NCBI RefSeq assembly: GCF_000429225.1
Contig: NZ_AUBL01000016.1
Span: 1 to 64,000 of the forward strand
DNA: 64,000 nt
Reading direction: 5' to 3'
From: Actinomyces dentalis DSM 19115
GTDB taxonomy: Bacteria > Actinomycetota > Actinomycetes > Actinomycetales > Actinomycetaceae
The notes beneath the pieces were generated by a model that had not been told where the DNA came from, did no database searches, and saw only the letters and a program-made list of their open reading frames with translations. The translations under genes and the position numbers were made by a program. How positions within the stretch are numbered: position 1 is the first letter of the stretch; each line of letters begins with the position of its first letter. Shown here piece after piece: positions 14,240-22,695 of this stretch.

Positions 14240-16570
14240 TCACCCGCGCCGCAGGCTGAGGGCGATCTCGCCGTCGCGGGTGGCGACGACGAGCAGTCCG
14301 CGGGAGCGCGGCGGCACCCGCACAACGACCCGCCCACGGTCCACCCCCTCCAGGAACCGCGCCACGACCTTCACGAGCCGACTGCGCTCAGAACCCTCCG
14401 TCGGGGGCGCCTCCATCATCCCCTCCGCCGTCGAACCGGCGTCGTCGAGCAGGACGACGTCCACGCCGCGCGCTCGCGCCCGCCGCGCCGCCCCCACCAC
14501 CGCGGTCCCGGTGAAGCAGGCCGCGCGGATCTCATCGCGCAGCTCGGCCTCCAGCAGCCGGGCCCGCGTGCGGATCCCCTCGTCGATGACCCCGGAGGCG
14601 ATCTCCCGGAGCACCGGCAGGGCCCGGCGCGCCACCGACGCCCGCGCCTCCATGAGCACCCGCTCGGTCTCCTCCTCGGCCCGGCGCTGCGCCCGCAGGG
14701 ACTGCAGGCGGCGCTGCTGGAAGCCGATCGCCCGGTACGCCCGATCCGACCACATCGCGGTCAGGCTCCATAGGGCCAGGGTCAGGGCGTGGCCGCCGTT
14801 GTAGGCGCCGACGACGAGCAGCGACCCGCCCGTGGCGAGCGTCCACGCCGTCGTCCCCGCCACCATGAGGGCCATCGCCGCCCAGGCCTGCCGCCCCCGA
14901 CCCCGCAGGACGAGGCCGCAGGCGAGGAAGGTCCCCGCCCCGGCCGTCCAGTGGTCCCACCCCGGCGAGGGGCGGGACACGATCACGGCGAACTGGGCGC
15001 CGTTGGCCGCCCCGACGGCGACGGCCACCGCCCAGGCGGCCGACATCGGCATGGCGCCCGACCAGCGTCTGACCAGGAGCCAGGTGCAGGCGGCCAGAAG
15101 GAGGAAGCACGCCGGGGAGACCCAGGCGATCCGGTATTCCGACCAGTGGAGCAGGACGCTGCCCAGGTGGAAGGCCACGATGATCAGGACGATCGTCCGC
15201 GCCGACGGCGTCTCCATGACCGGGAGGAAGACCGCCTCGGACGCGGTGGCGTCCACGGGCCCGCGCGGTCCGCCCGCTCCGGTCGCGCCGCCCGCACCGC
15301 ACCCCGTCCTCTCCGCCGGCTCTTCGCCCCCTCCCACCGGCTCCGCCGGCTCCCAGCGCAGGACGACGGCGGCCCCCTCCCCCGGCGCGGAGCGGATCTC
15401 GACCCCCACCCCCGCGTCCGCACCCCGCCGCTCGATCGAGTCCGTGATCCCCAGGCGGTCCGAGCGGGCGGACGCGGCGAAGCCCACGCCGTCGTCCTCG
15501 ACCCGGATGCTCAGCGCGCCGTCGCGGCAGTCGAGGGCGATGCTGCGGCGCACCCCGCGGCCGGTCGGGTCGGCGTGCCGCACGGAGTTGGCCACGGCCT
15601 GCCTGGCGGCCAGGAGCAGCGCCCGGGCGACGGCGGGCGGCAGGTCCGCCTCACCGTCGATCCGCGTGCGGACGTCGATGCGCACCGGGAACGAGGCCGC
15701 CATCCGCTCCAGAGCGGCGGACATCTCCCGGGCGGTGGCCGGCGGCGCCGTCCACGCCGCCGCACCGGCGTCGGACAGGGCCGCGATCGCCTCGACCGCG
15801 GCGCGCGCCGCCCGTTCGCCGTCCACGCGACCGGTCGCCGCGGGGATGAGGGCGGACAGGATGTCGTCATGGACGAAGGCGTTCGCGCTCCGCCGGGCGA
15901 GGACGACGGCGCGGCGCGCGGCCAGCGCATCCTCCTGCCGCGACCCCGCCGCCTCCGCCTCGTCGAGGGCCTCGACCCTCCCCAGGGTCCACCCGAAGAT
16001 GCCGACGACGCTCAACGCCAGGCAGGTGTAGTAACCGGCGGTCAGCCACACGCGATAGTCCGGGAGCGCCCCCGGCGTCGCATTGAGGAGGATCTGCAGG
16101 GGCCCGAGGAGGAGCACCCAGACGAACGCCCAACGGACCGGCAGGGAGCCGACCGCCAGGAGCACGACCGGGGTGAACAGGGAGGTCAGGGGCGCCGTCG
16201 TCGTGACGCCGCCCGCTCCCGCCGGGTTCAGGAGGGCGCGGGCGAGTCCCCAGCCGATGCAGAAGGCCGTGTACCACAGGACCTGGGCCAGGGCGAGGCG
16301 CTCCCACGCGCGCTCGACGAGGCGCCCGCCGGGGCGCTCGGGCCGACGGCGGGCCAGGAGGATCGAGGCGAGGGCGAGGGCGGAGGTCGGCAGGGGCAGG
16401 GCGAGCCCGACGGCGGAGGCCGCCAGAACGGGGAGGGGGGCGCCGATGAGCCAGGACAGCAGCGCGCCCCCCGTCGACCCGATTGCGGCGAGCATCGCCG
16501 GACCCGAGCAGGCGACCGCCATGCGACGGGTCTGACGGCTGCGGGGTCCCTCCGGCTCCACAACCGTCAT
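14240..16570 (-). CDS. Two-module membrane sensor kinase (NarL-type partner)
   Basis: 776 residues from ATG 16570 (the stop of the regulator lies 13 bases before). Module 1: several hydrophobic segments (residues 20-195), then RRSANAFVHDDILSALI with the candidate phospho-histidine near 232, an ATPase N-box AVANSVRHA near 320 and G-box VEDDGVGFAA near 355. A Gly/Thr/Pro linker follows (410-440). Module 2 repeats the plan: hydrophobic segments (about 455-610), a charged helix, then a region (640-776) placed like an ATPase domain but without visible N or G boxes. The second half may be a degenerate kinase copy that senses or regulates. It forms a pair with the LuxR-type regulator immediately upstream. 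Confidence 0.75.
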   Translation of the reverse strand: MTVVEPEGPRSRQTRRMAVACSGPAMLAAIGSTGGALLSWLIGAPLPVLAASAVGLALPLPTSALALASILLARRRPERPGGRLVERAWERLALAQVLWYTAFCIGWGLARALLNPAGAGGVTTTAPLTSLFTPVVLLAVGSLPVRWAFVWVLLLGPLQILLNATPGALPDYRVWLTAGYYTCLALSVVGIFGWTLGRVEALDEAEAAGSRQEDALAARRAVVLARRSANAFVHDDILSALIPAATGRVDGERAARAAVEAIAALSDAGAAAWTAPPATAREMSAALERMAASFPVRIDVRTRIDGEADLPPAVARALLLAARQAVANSVRHADPTGRGVRRSIALDCRDGALSIRVEDDGVGFAASARSDRLGITDSIERRGADAGVGVEIRSAPGEGAAVVLRWEPAEPVGGGEEPAERTGCGAGGATGAGGPRGPVDATASEAVFLPVMETPSARTIVLIIVAFHLGSVLLHWSEYRIAWVSPACFLLLAACTWLLVRRWSGAMPMSAAWAVAVAVGAANGAQFAVIVSRPSPGWDHWTAGAGTFLACGLVLRGRGRQAWAAMALMVAGTTAWTLATGGSLLVVGAYNGGHALTLALWSLTAMWSDRAYRAIGFQQRRLQSLRAQRRAEEETERVLMEARASVARRALPVLREIASGVIDEGIRTRARLLEAELRDEIRAACFTGTAVVGAARRARARGVDVVLLDDAGSTAEGMMEAPPTEGSERSRLVKVVARFLEGVDRGRVVVRVPPRSRGLLVVATRDGEIALSLRRG

Positions 16571-16583
16571 GGGCGCACAGTTA

Positions 16584-17234
16584 TCATGAACAGCACACGC
16601 AGGGCAAAAGTCCGTCCTCAACCGCACGGCGGAACAGGTCGACGCGCGAGTGCACCGGTCTGCCGGCCGCGCGGTACTTGTTGCGGATGCGGGTGACGTA
16701 GGTGTTGACGGTGGCCAGCGACAGGTCCATCTCGCGGGCCACGACTCCCGAGGTCGCCCCCGAGGCGTAGTACGTGAGCACCCCCGCCTCCGTGCTCGTC
16801 AGGTGCCTGGCGACGAAGTCCTCGTCGGCGTCCAGGGCCGACGCCCAGTCCGGGCCGGGCACCGCCTCGCCGTCCGCCGCGGCGCGCACGGCGTCCACGA
16901 GTTCGTCCACGGGGGCGGACTTGCGCACGATCGCCAGGGCCCCGGCCGCAATGGCCTCACGGACGAGGCACGGGTTCTCCGCGGAGGTGTACACGACGAC
17001 GGGGTGGCCTGCCCCGGACAGCGCCGTGATGTTGTCGCGGGGGCTGGAGTCGTCGTTCAGACGCAGGTCGAGCACGACGACGGCGCCGGTCGGGATCCGG
17101 GCCGGATCCACCGCGGGGAGCCACAGGGCATCATCGGCCACGCCGGCGTCGAGCAGAGCGCTTCGAACGCCAAGACTGACGACCTGATGATCGTCGATGA
17201 TCATGACGGTTCGGGACATAGCGGGGGGCGTCAT
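16584..17234 (-). CDS. LuxR/NarL-family response regulator
   Basis: 216 residues from ATG 17234, which is preceded by GAGGAG at five bases; an earlier in-frame ATG at 17255 lacks this. The receiver has the acidic pair IIDDHQ (near residue 13), the phosphoacceptor in VVVLDLRLND (near 54), VVVYTSA and the conserved lysine in IVRKSAP. The C-terminal HTH contains LTSTEAGVLTYYASG and LATVNTYVTRIRNKY. It probably receives phosphate from the unusual kinase encoded 13 bases downstream. Likely targets, such as the nearby secreted-protein genes, are a guess. Confidence 0.88.
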   Translation of the reverse strand: MTPPAMSRTVMIIDDHQVVSLGVRSALLDAGVADDALWLPAVDPARIPTGAVVVLDLRLNDDSSPRDNITALSGAGHPVVVYTSAENPCLVREAIAAGALAIVRKSAPVDELVDAVRAAADGEAVPGPDWASALDADEDFVARHLTSTEAGVLTYYASGATSGVVAREMDLSLATVNTYVTRIRNKYRAAGRPVHSRVDLFRRAVEDGLLPCVCCS

Positions 17235-17429
17235 CACCACTCCTCGTTCTTGCACAGGTCAGACACAGGGGATGCAAGTATTGTCCCGTCGCCCCGACGC
17301 TCTCGGAAGTACAATTTCTTGTATAGAACCGACGGTCGGTCAGCCGTGGTGCGGAGCGGCGCCCCGCGTCCGAGACGTCGTGCGCGCCCGGCGCGGAATG
17401 ACGCACCGGGCGCGCACGACGGCGACGGC

Positions 17430-17891
17430 TCACTTCTCGCAGGCGATCCCGTCGTGGTCGCGGTCCAGTTCGGCGCGGTAGCCGGATTCGCCCAGGTACA
17501 GCGGGGCCGCGCCCGCGGCGCGGGCCTCCTTGCAGTTCGCGTAGTACACGCCGCTCGACCCGCCGCCCGACTGCTCCTGAGTCTGATCCGACTCGGTCTG
17601 ATCCGACTCGATCTGGTCCGACTCGGGCTGGTCCTGAGCCTGCTGCTGATCCTGTTCCTCCCCCGCCTCCTCCGCGGCGGCCGTGGCGGAGGCCGAGTCC
17701 GTGGTCGGGGTGTCTTCAGCGAGAGAGTCATCGCACCCGGCGAGGGCCGGGGTCAGGGCGAGGACCAGGGCGACGAGGCAGCCGCCGGCGGACAGCGCCC
17801 TGCGGCGCGGGCGCAACGGGGCGGACTGCGGCGAAGGGCCGGACTGCGGCGGAACGGGGCGAGAACAGGCGCAACGGGACATGATCGGCAC
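17430..17891 (-). CDS. Excalibur-domain lipoprotein
   Basis: About 153 residues. GTG 17891 was chosen because AAGGA lies seven bases upstream and the same context is conserved in the paralogue at 19062; ATG 17882 is the alternative. An Arg-rich n-region (RPRRRALSAGG) and hydrophobic core end in LAGC, a lipobox. Then comes a Glu/Gln/Asp/Ser-rich linker with ESDQ repeats (residues 75-110), and a C-terminal Excalibur calcium-binding-like domain with YYANCKEARAAGAAP and LDRDHDGIACEK. Cell-surface location is expected. It is a partial duplicate of the next gene; the leader DNA of the two is nearly identical. Confidence 0.82.
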   Translation of the reverse strand: MPIMSRCACSRPVPPQSGPSPQSAPLRPRRRALSAGGCLVALVLALTPALAGCDDSLAEDTPTTDSASATAAAEEAGEEQDQQQAQDQPESDQIESDQTESDQTQEQSGGGSSGVYYANCKEARAAGAAPLYLGESGYRAELDRDHDGIACEK

Positions 17892-17934
17892 GATGGGATC
17901 CTTAAAGGGGTGGGGAGTGTGCAGAACCTCCTCA

Positions 17935-17962
17935 GGTATACGCGCGCCCACCACGGGTACAA
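17935..17962 (-). promoter_or_regulatory. Promoter of the first Excalibur gene
   Basis: On the minus strand TTGTAC (17962-17957), a 16-base spacer, then TATACC (17940-17935), about 45 bases before the start codon. The arrangement and spacer are kept in the duplicated leader of the second gene (TTGCTC-16-TATACC), which supports function. Confidence 0.6.
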
Positions 17963-18138
17963 GCCCCTCGACCGCCTTTGCAACCATACGGTGACCTACC
18001 GCCTCGCACCCGGCGGCGAAGACACCGCGGCCCCGGGGTCGCTCAGTACGCCGTTGAACGCGGGTCGGCGCCCCGCGTCCGAAACGTCGTGCGCGCCCGA
18101 CGCGTCATTCCGCACCAGGCGCGCACGACGGCGACGGC

Positions 18139-19062
18139 TCACTTCCACTCGCAGGCGATCCCGTCGTTGTCGCGGTCCAGCTTCTCGCGGTAGCCGGGCT
18201 CGCCCCGGTAGATCGGGGCCGCCCCCGCGGCCCGCGCCTCGGAGCAGTTCTTGTAGAACGTTCCGCTCGACCCGCCCGACTGCTCCTGGGACGAGTCCTG
18301 CTCGGGCTGCCCCTGCTTCCACTCGCAGGCGATCCCGTCGTCATCGCGGTCCAGCCCGGCGCGGTAGCCGGGGTCGCCCCGATGCAGCGGGGCCGCCCCC
18401 GCGGCCCACGCATCCGCGCAGTTCGCGTAGTACGTCCCGCTCGACCCGTCCGACTGCTCCTGAGTCTGATCCGGCTCGGTCTGGACCGGCTGCTGCGTCT
18501 GTTGCTGGGTCTGCTCCGCGGCGCGGGCCGCTTCCTGCCGGGCCTGCTCCGCCGCGGCCGCGGACGCCGACGCCTCGGCGGCGGCCGCGGCGGAGGCCGA
18601 TGCCCTGGCCGAGGCCGCCGCCTTGGCGGAGTCGTGGTTGACGGTCAGGGTGATCGCCTGACCCGCCGGAACCTGGGCGCCGGCCGCCGGCTCCTGGGCG
18701 GTGACGGACCAGTTGCCCGGTTCCCACACGGACTCCTTGCCGTCGACGTCCGTATAACTCGGCGCCTGAGTGAGCCCGGCCGTCTTGAGGGCCTCGGCCG
18801 CGGCGTCACCCTTCATGCCGACGACATCGGGAACCGCGACGAGGACCTGCTGCTGGACCGTGGCGGCCCTCGTGGGCGAAGTGCCCTGCGCGGTGGCCTC
18901 ACCGCACCCGGCGAGGGCCGGGGTCAGGGCGAGGACCAGGGCGACGAGACAGCCGCCGGCGGACAGCGCCCTGCGGCGCGGGCGCAACGGGGCGGACTGC
19001 GGCGAAGGGCCGGACTGCGGCGCAGCAGGGCGGGGACAGGCGCAACGGGACATGATCGGCAC
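18139..19062 (-). CDS. PASTA plus double-Excalibur lipoprotein
   Basis: 307 residues from GTG 19062 (AAGGA seven bases before). The signal and lipobox (LAGC) are nearly the same as in the neighbouring gene. Then a PASTA-like domain (residues about 70-145: VAVPDVVGMKGDAAAEALKT, then AGAQVPAGQAITLTV), an Ala/Ser and Gln-rich stalk (150-215), and two Excalibur domains in tandem (CADAWAAGAAP...DRDDDGIACEWK and CSEARAAGAAP...DRDNDGIACEWK). PASTA domains bind muropeptides or beta-lactams in kinases and PBPs, so a wall-associated role is plausible. The two Excalibur units differ at few positions, showing recent internal duplication. Confidence 0.85.
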   Translation of the reverse strand: MPIMSRCACPRPAAPQSGPSPQSAPLRPRRRALSAGGCLVALVLALTPALAGCGEATAQGTSPTRAATVQQQVLVAVPDVVGMKGDAAAEALKTAGLTQAPSYTDVDGKESVWEPGNWSVTAQEPAAGAQVPAGQAITLTVNHDSAKAAASARASASAAAAAEASASAAAAEQARQEAARAAEQTQQQTQQPVQTEPDQTQEQSDGSSGTYYANCADAWAAGAAPLHRGDPGYRAGLDRDDDGIACEWKQGQPEQDSSQEQSGGSSGTFYKNCSEARAAGAAPIYRGEPGYREKLDRDNDGIACEWK

Positions 19063-19389
19063 GATGGGATCCTTAAAGGGGTGGGGAGTGTGCAGAGCCT
19101 CCTCAGGTATACGCGCGCGCACCACGGGAGCAAGCCTCCGGCCGCCTTTGCAACCATACGGTGACCTACCGCCCCGCACCCGGCGGGAGCCCCCGACGAC
19201 GACACCACCGCCGTCGAGCGCAGGATGCCGTCCTGCGCCCCGACGAAGACACCGCGGCCCCGGAGCCGCACGGAACGCCGTCGGCGCCGACGCGCACCCC
19301 CGCCCCGCCCGACGGACGGCCCGGCCCGCGCACCGGAACCGAGCGGCGCCCGGACGTGCGCGCACCCGCCCGGCGGGTAGCCTGACGCC
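19063..19389. other. Divergent spacer between Excalibur gene and rph
   Basis: 327 bases. The left third duplicates the leader of the neighbouring Excalibur gene (compare 17892-18025), including CCTTTGCAACCATACGGTGA and the promoter at 19106-19133. The right part has no clear promoter for rph and no gene; it holds GC-rich dyads. Confidence 0.5.
19106..19133 (-). promoter_or_regulatory. Promoter of the second Excalibur gene
   Basis: Minus strand TTGCTC (19133-19128), 16 bases, TATACC (19111-19106). Same architecture and position as the copy at 17935-17962. Confidence 0.6.
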
Positions 19390-20175
19390 GTGACTGGAAC
19401 CAGGACCCGCAAGGACGGGCGCGCGGCCGATGAGCTGCGCCCCGTCACCATCACCCGCCACTGGCAGGAGCACGGCGAGGGCAATGTCCTCATCGAGTTC
19501 GGGCTCACCCGCGTCCTGTGCGTGGCCTCCTTCACCGAGGGCGTGCCGCGCTGGCGCAAGGGCGGCGGCGAGGGCTGGGTGACCGCAGAGTACGCCATGC
19601 TCCCTCGCGCGGGCTCCGAGCGCTCCGGCCGCGAGTCCGTGCGCGGGCGGGTCGGCGGCCGCACCCACGAGATCTCCCGCCTCATCGGCCGCTCCCTGCG
19701 CGGCATTATCGACGTGGCCGCCCTGGGGGAGAACACGATCGCCCTGGACTGCGACGTTCTGCAGGCCGACGGCGGTACCCGCACCGCCGCCATCACGGGC
19801 GCCTACATCGCCCTGGCCGACGCCGTCGCCTGGGCCGGCGGACGGGGCCTCATCAAACCCCGCGCCGGCGGGCCCGTCCTGTCCGACTCGCTGTCGGCGA
19901 TCAGCGTCGGCATTGTCGACGGCGCCCCCTGCCTGGACCTGCCCTACGAGGAGGACGTGCGGGCGCACACGGACATGAACGTCGTCCAGACCGGGGCGGG
20001 CAAGTTCATCGAGGTGCAGGGCACTGCTGAGCACGCCCCCTTCAACCGCGACGAGCTGTGCGCCCTGCTCGACCTGGCCGCCAAGGGCAATGCCGAGCTG
20101 GCAGGGCTGCAGGCCCGCGCCCTGGCCGGTCCGACCGGCGAGGCCTTCACCGTCCGCTCCGGCGAGCGGGGCTGA
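19390..20175 (+). CDS. rph: Ribonuclease PH
   Basis: Phosphorolytic 3' exoribonuclease that trims tRNA precursors. Diagnostic stretches are [19 protein letters not shown] at the start, [15 protein letters not shown] (near residue 65), [19 protein letters not shown] (near 83-101) and [20 protein letters not shown]. The length of 261 fits the family (about 240-260). Start is GTG at 19390. The stop is three bases before the start of the next gene, so rph and rdgB form an operon, a very common pairing. Confidence 0.96.
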   Translation: MTGTRTRKDGRAADELRPVTITRHWQEHGEGNVLIEFGLTRVLCVASFTEGVPRWRKGGGEGWVTAEYAMLPRAGSERSGRESVRGRVGGRTHEISRLIGRSLRGIIDVAALGENTIALDCDVLQADGGTRTAAITGAYIALADAVAWAGGRGLIKPRAGGPVLSDSLSAISVGIVDGAPCLDLPYEEDVRAHTDMNVVQTGAGKFIEVQGTAEHAPFNRDELCALLDLAAKGNAELAGLQARALAGPTGEAFTVRSGERG

Positions 20176-20178
20176 GAG

Positions 20179-20940
20179 GTGAACCGGATGGAGGAGGAGC
20201 GGACGACGGCGCCCGCGCAGTCGGCGCCGCCGTCGGAGGCACCGACGCCGCCGGTCGCGCCGCCGTCTGCGCCGTCGGCCGTACTGTCACCGGTCGCGCC
20301 GCCCCCGGGCGCCCGCCTGGTCCTGGCCACCCGCAACCCCGGCAAGCTCGCCGAGCTGCGGGCCATTCTCGCCCCGCTCGTGCCCGGCCTGGCCCCGGAG
20401 GCGATCATCTCGGCGGCCGCGCTGGACGCGCCCGCGCCGGTCGAGAGCGGGCTCACCTTCGCGGCCAATGCGCGGATCAAGGCCCGGGCCCTGGCGGAGG
20501 CGAGCGGGCTGCCCGCCGTCGCCGACGACTCGGGGCTGTGCGTGGACGTGCTCGGCGGAGCGCCGGGGGTCTTCTCGGCGCGCTGGTGCGGCCGCCACGG
20601 CGACGACGACGCCAACCTGCGGCTCCTGCTCGCCCAGATCGCCGACGTCGACGACGAGCACCGCGGGGCGCGCTTCACCTGCGCGGCGGTGCTCGTGCGC
20701 CCCGGCGCCGCCGACGACCTCGTCGTCGAGCGCTCGATGGAGGGCCGGATCCTGCGCTCGCCGCGAGGCGGGGGCGGCTTCGGCTACGACCCCGTCTTCG
20801 TGCCCGCGGCGGAGGACGCGCCGGGCGGCGCCGGGCGGACGACGGCGCAGATGAGCGCGCGGGAGAAGAACGCGATCTCCCACCGCGGTCGGGCCTTCCG
20901 CGCCCTCGCCCCCGCCCTGGTTGAGCTGCTCACCGCCTGA
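20179..20940 (+). CDS. rdgB: Non-canonical purine NTP pyrophosphatase (RdgB/HAM1)
   Basis: House-cleaning enzyme that converts ITP, dITP and XTP to monophosphates. Motifs are LVLATRNPGKLAELRAIL (residues about 44-61), VADDSGLCVDVLGGAPGVF, GGFGYDPVFVPA and a C-terminal SAREKNAISHRGRAFRALA. The first 40 residues are a Pro/Ala/Ser-rich extension; a start further in cannot be excluded, but GTG 20179 lies just after rph with a GAGAGG stretch in front. Total length 253 versus about 200 typical. Confidence 0.94.
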   Translation: MNRMEEERTTAPAQSAPPSEAPTPPVAPPSAPSAVLSPVAPPPGARLVLATRNPGKLAELRAILAPLVPGLAPEAIISAAALDAPAPVESGLTFAANARIKARALAEASGLPAVADDSGLCVDVLGGAPGVFSARWCGRHGDDDANLRLLLAQIADVDDEHRGARFTCAAVLVRPGAADDLVVERSMEGRILRSPRGGGGFGYDPVFVPAAEDAPGGAGRTTAQMSAREKNAISHRGRAFRALAPALVELLTA

Positions 20941-20990
20941 ATTCGCCGAAACCGGCGGAAACGACGCGCGAGACCGGCGGAAGCGACATA
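20941..20990. repeat. Dispersed repeat family C, copy 1
   Basis: Two GACCGGCGGAA-type motifs spaced by ACGACGCGCG, followed by CGACATACGATTCGATG. The same order occurs at about 56150-56205, and in reverse at 21611-21668. It begins directly after the rdgB stop. Confidence 0.55.
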
Positions 20991-21027
20991 CGATTCGATG
21001 TATCGGTTGCCCGCCGCCGCGCCCGCT

Positions 21028-21126
21028 TCACCCTCGGCTGCGCTCACTTCGCCCTCTGCTGCGCTCCTTTTTCTCGTACAGTGAAGGGTGAAGGGGCGTA
21101 GCAGATGGAAAGGGGCGTAGCAGACG
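21028..21126. repeat. Palindromic repeat family B, copy 2
   Basis: Shares with 403-513 the central CGTACAGTGAAGGGT and the right-hand AAGGGGCGTAGCAGA, then GGAAAGGGGCGTAGCAGACG. The left arm (CCCTCTGCTGCGCTCC) can pair with it. Extragenic, downstream of rdgB. Confidence 0.65.
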
Positions 21127-21282
21127 CGGGTCCGCGCTCCTGTGGTTGACGGCGGCGCCTTTGGCCCCGGCCTTGGTGACGAAGTCGCGGGTCCGCGCTC
21201 CTGTGGTCGACGGGGCGGTCGGCGGGGTCGGTCCTCGTGGGCGCGCGGGGTCGATCGGCGGGCTCCATCGGATCCTGATTCT

Positions 21283-21402
21283 GGCGCCCTGGGAGGATCG
21301 TTCGGGCGGGCACCTCGGATGCGCTCGGCGATTTCCGCATGATTCCGCGGTTGTGGCGCCAACGTGCTGGGGTGCCGGCGCGAACGATCCTCCCAGGGCG
21401 CC
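21283..21402. repeat. Perfect 22-bp inverted repeat with 76-base centre
   Basis: The arms at 21283-21304 and 21381-21402 are exact reverse complements (ends GGCGCCCTGG and CCAGGGCGCC), and the similarity continues imperfectly inward (GGGCACCTCGG against GGGGTGCCGG). The centre holds CGATTTCCGCATGATTCCGCG and no gene. It might be a small non-autonomous element, a recombination site or a structured RNA. Confidence 0.7.
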
Positions 21403-21610
21403 GCTTCCCGCCCCGAGCGGGCTCCGCGGAAGCCGCCTTCCGCGCGGTCCTCGCCAGCCCTCGTGGTCGTCACCCGACACCTGCGCCTTCTCCGCGTGGG
21501 CCGCGCGGTCCTGCGAGCCGCCGAGCGGGAGTCCCGCGGGAATTGCCGCCACGCCAAGAGCCGCACCCGGGACGCCGGGGGCGACGAGGAGGACCCGGTC
21601 CGCGAGAAGA

Positions 21611-21668
21611 GGCCGATGCGCATTTTCCGCCGGTTTCGCGTGTCTTTTCCGCCGGTTGCGGCGAAGGG
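21611..21668. repeat. Dispersed repeat family C, copy 2 (reverse)
   Basis: TTTTCCGCCGGTTTCGCGTG followed by TTTTCCGCCGGTTGCGGCGAA, the reverse complement of the pattern at 20941-20990. Lies just beyond the stop of the acetyltransferase gene. Confidence 0.55.
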
Positions 21669-21681
21669 TGCGGGGCGCCCC

Positions 21682-22647
21682 TCACAGGAGCACGGTGGCG
21701 AAGGTGCCCGCGCGCTCGAACCCCAGGCGCCCGTACAGGCCCAGGGCCGCCGTGTTGAAGTCGTTGACGTACAGGCTCACGGTCCCCCGGGCCCCGACGT
21801 GCCGGGCCCGCACCGCCCCGATCACGGCCGCCAGGGCCACCGAGGCCAGCCCCCTGCCGCGCAGGTCCTGCCTCGTCCACACCCCCGTCAGCTGGGCGAC
21901 GCCGTCCACACGCCCGGGCACCGGGTTCCACAGGGCCCCGACGTCGGCCTTGAAGGCCACCCGACGGCGGCCACCGGGCAGCGGCGGGCGCCCCTCGCCG
22001 TCGTCGACGACGACGTAGCTGCGCCGCGCGGCCACGAGCCAGTTCACGTGGCGGGCGTAGGCGCCCCCCGCGGAGGTGGGGTCGTAGCCGACCTCTTCGG
22101 CGAACATGGCGACGGAGGCCGGCAGGACGAGTTCCTCCTCGCCCAGGGTCGCGGCGTGAAGGCCCTCGGCCGCCCAGCCCATGTCCGGGTGGCGCCGCAC
22201 GGCGTCCCGGGTCAGCCCCACGGTCTCCCGCGGGGCCACCAGGAGCGGCTGGACCCAGCGCTCCTCGCGCGAGCGCAGACCGCAGTCGGCCAGGTGCGGC
22301 CACACCGCGGCCACGTCCGCGGCGGGCCCGTAGACCGATCCGTTGCGGGTCAGGCGCGCCCCGGCGTGCTCGGCCAGAGCCCGCACCTGCCGGCGGGTGG
22401 CGCCGTCGTGACCGAGCCCGGGCCGGGGCGCCAGGCCGAAGGGCAGGAGCGAGCCGGTGGCCCAGGCGGCGCCGGCCGGGCGCGCGGACCGGCCCAGCGC
22501 GACGACGTCGCCGTCGTTCCAGGATCGCCAGCGCCCCACCTGCTGGGCCAGGCACACGCCGCCGACCGGGTCGAGGGCGCACAGCGCCAGCAGACCCTCG
22601 GTGCGCGCGGGGGCGACGCAGGTCAGGTGCCGGGCCGGGATCCTCAT
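21682..22647 (-). CDS. GNAT acetyltransferase of the DUF4081 type
   Basis: 321 residues. The N-terminal half corresponds to the DUF4081 domain found in actinobacterial proteins encoded beside gcpE/ispG. The C-terminal half is a GNAT domain with the acetyl-CoA motif LTGVWTRQDLRGRGLASVAL near residue 245-264, and ends SLYVNDFNTAALGLYGRLGF, the usual GNAT beta-strand/helix motif B. Substrate unknown. The gene lies 48 bases downstream of ispG on the same strand, a pairing also present in mycobacteria, so co-transcription is likely. No signal peptide or membrane segment. Confidence 0.82.
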   Translation of the reverse strand: MRIPARHLTCVAPARTEGLLALCALDPVGGVCLAQQVGRWRSWNDGDVVALGRSARPAGAAWATGSLLPFGLAPRPGLGHDGATRRQVRALAEHAGARLTRNGSVYGPAADVAAVWPHLADCGLRSREERWVQPLLVAPRETVGLTRDAVRRHPDMGWAAEGLHAATLGEEELVLPASVAMFAEEVGYDPTSAGGAYARHVNWLVAARRSYVVVDDGEGRPPLPGGRRRVAFKADVGALWNPVPGRVDGVAQLTGVWTRQDLRGRGLASVALAAVIGAVRARHVGARGTVSLYVNDFNTAALGLYGRLGFERAGTFATVLL

Positions 22648-22695
22648 GGTGACGCGGGACGGTCGGGACGCGCGGCCCTCACTGGCGCACCGGGC

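Larger units (their letters stand above)
20941..21681. other. Convergent 0.74-kb spacer filled with repeats
   Basis: No gene found between rdgB and the acetyltransferase gene. It contains repeat C copies at both ends in opposite orientation (20941-20990 and 21611-21668), repeat B copy 2 (21028-21126), a direct repeat of CGCGGGTCCGCGCTCCTGTGG (about 21125-21145 and 21187-21207) and a perfect 22-bp inverted repeat (21283-21304 with 21381-21402). Confidence 0.6.
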
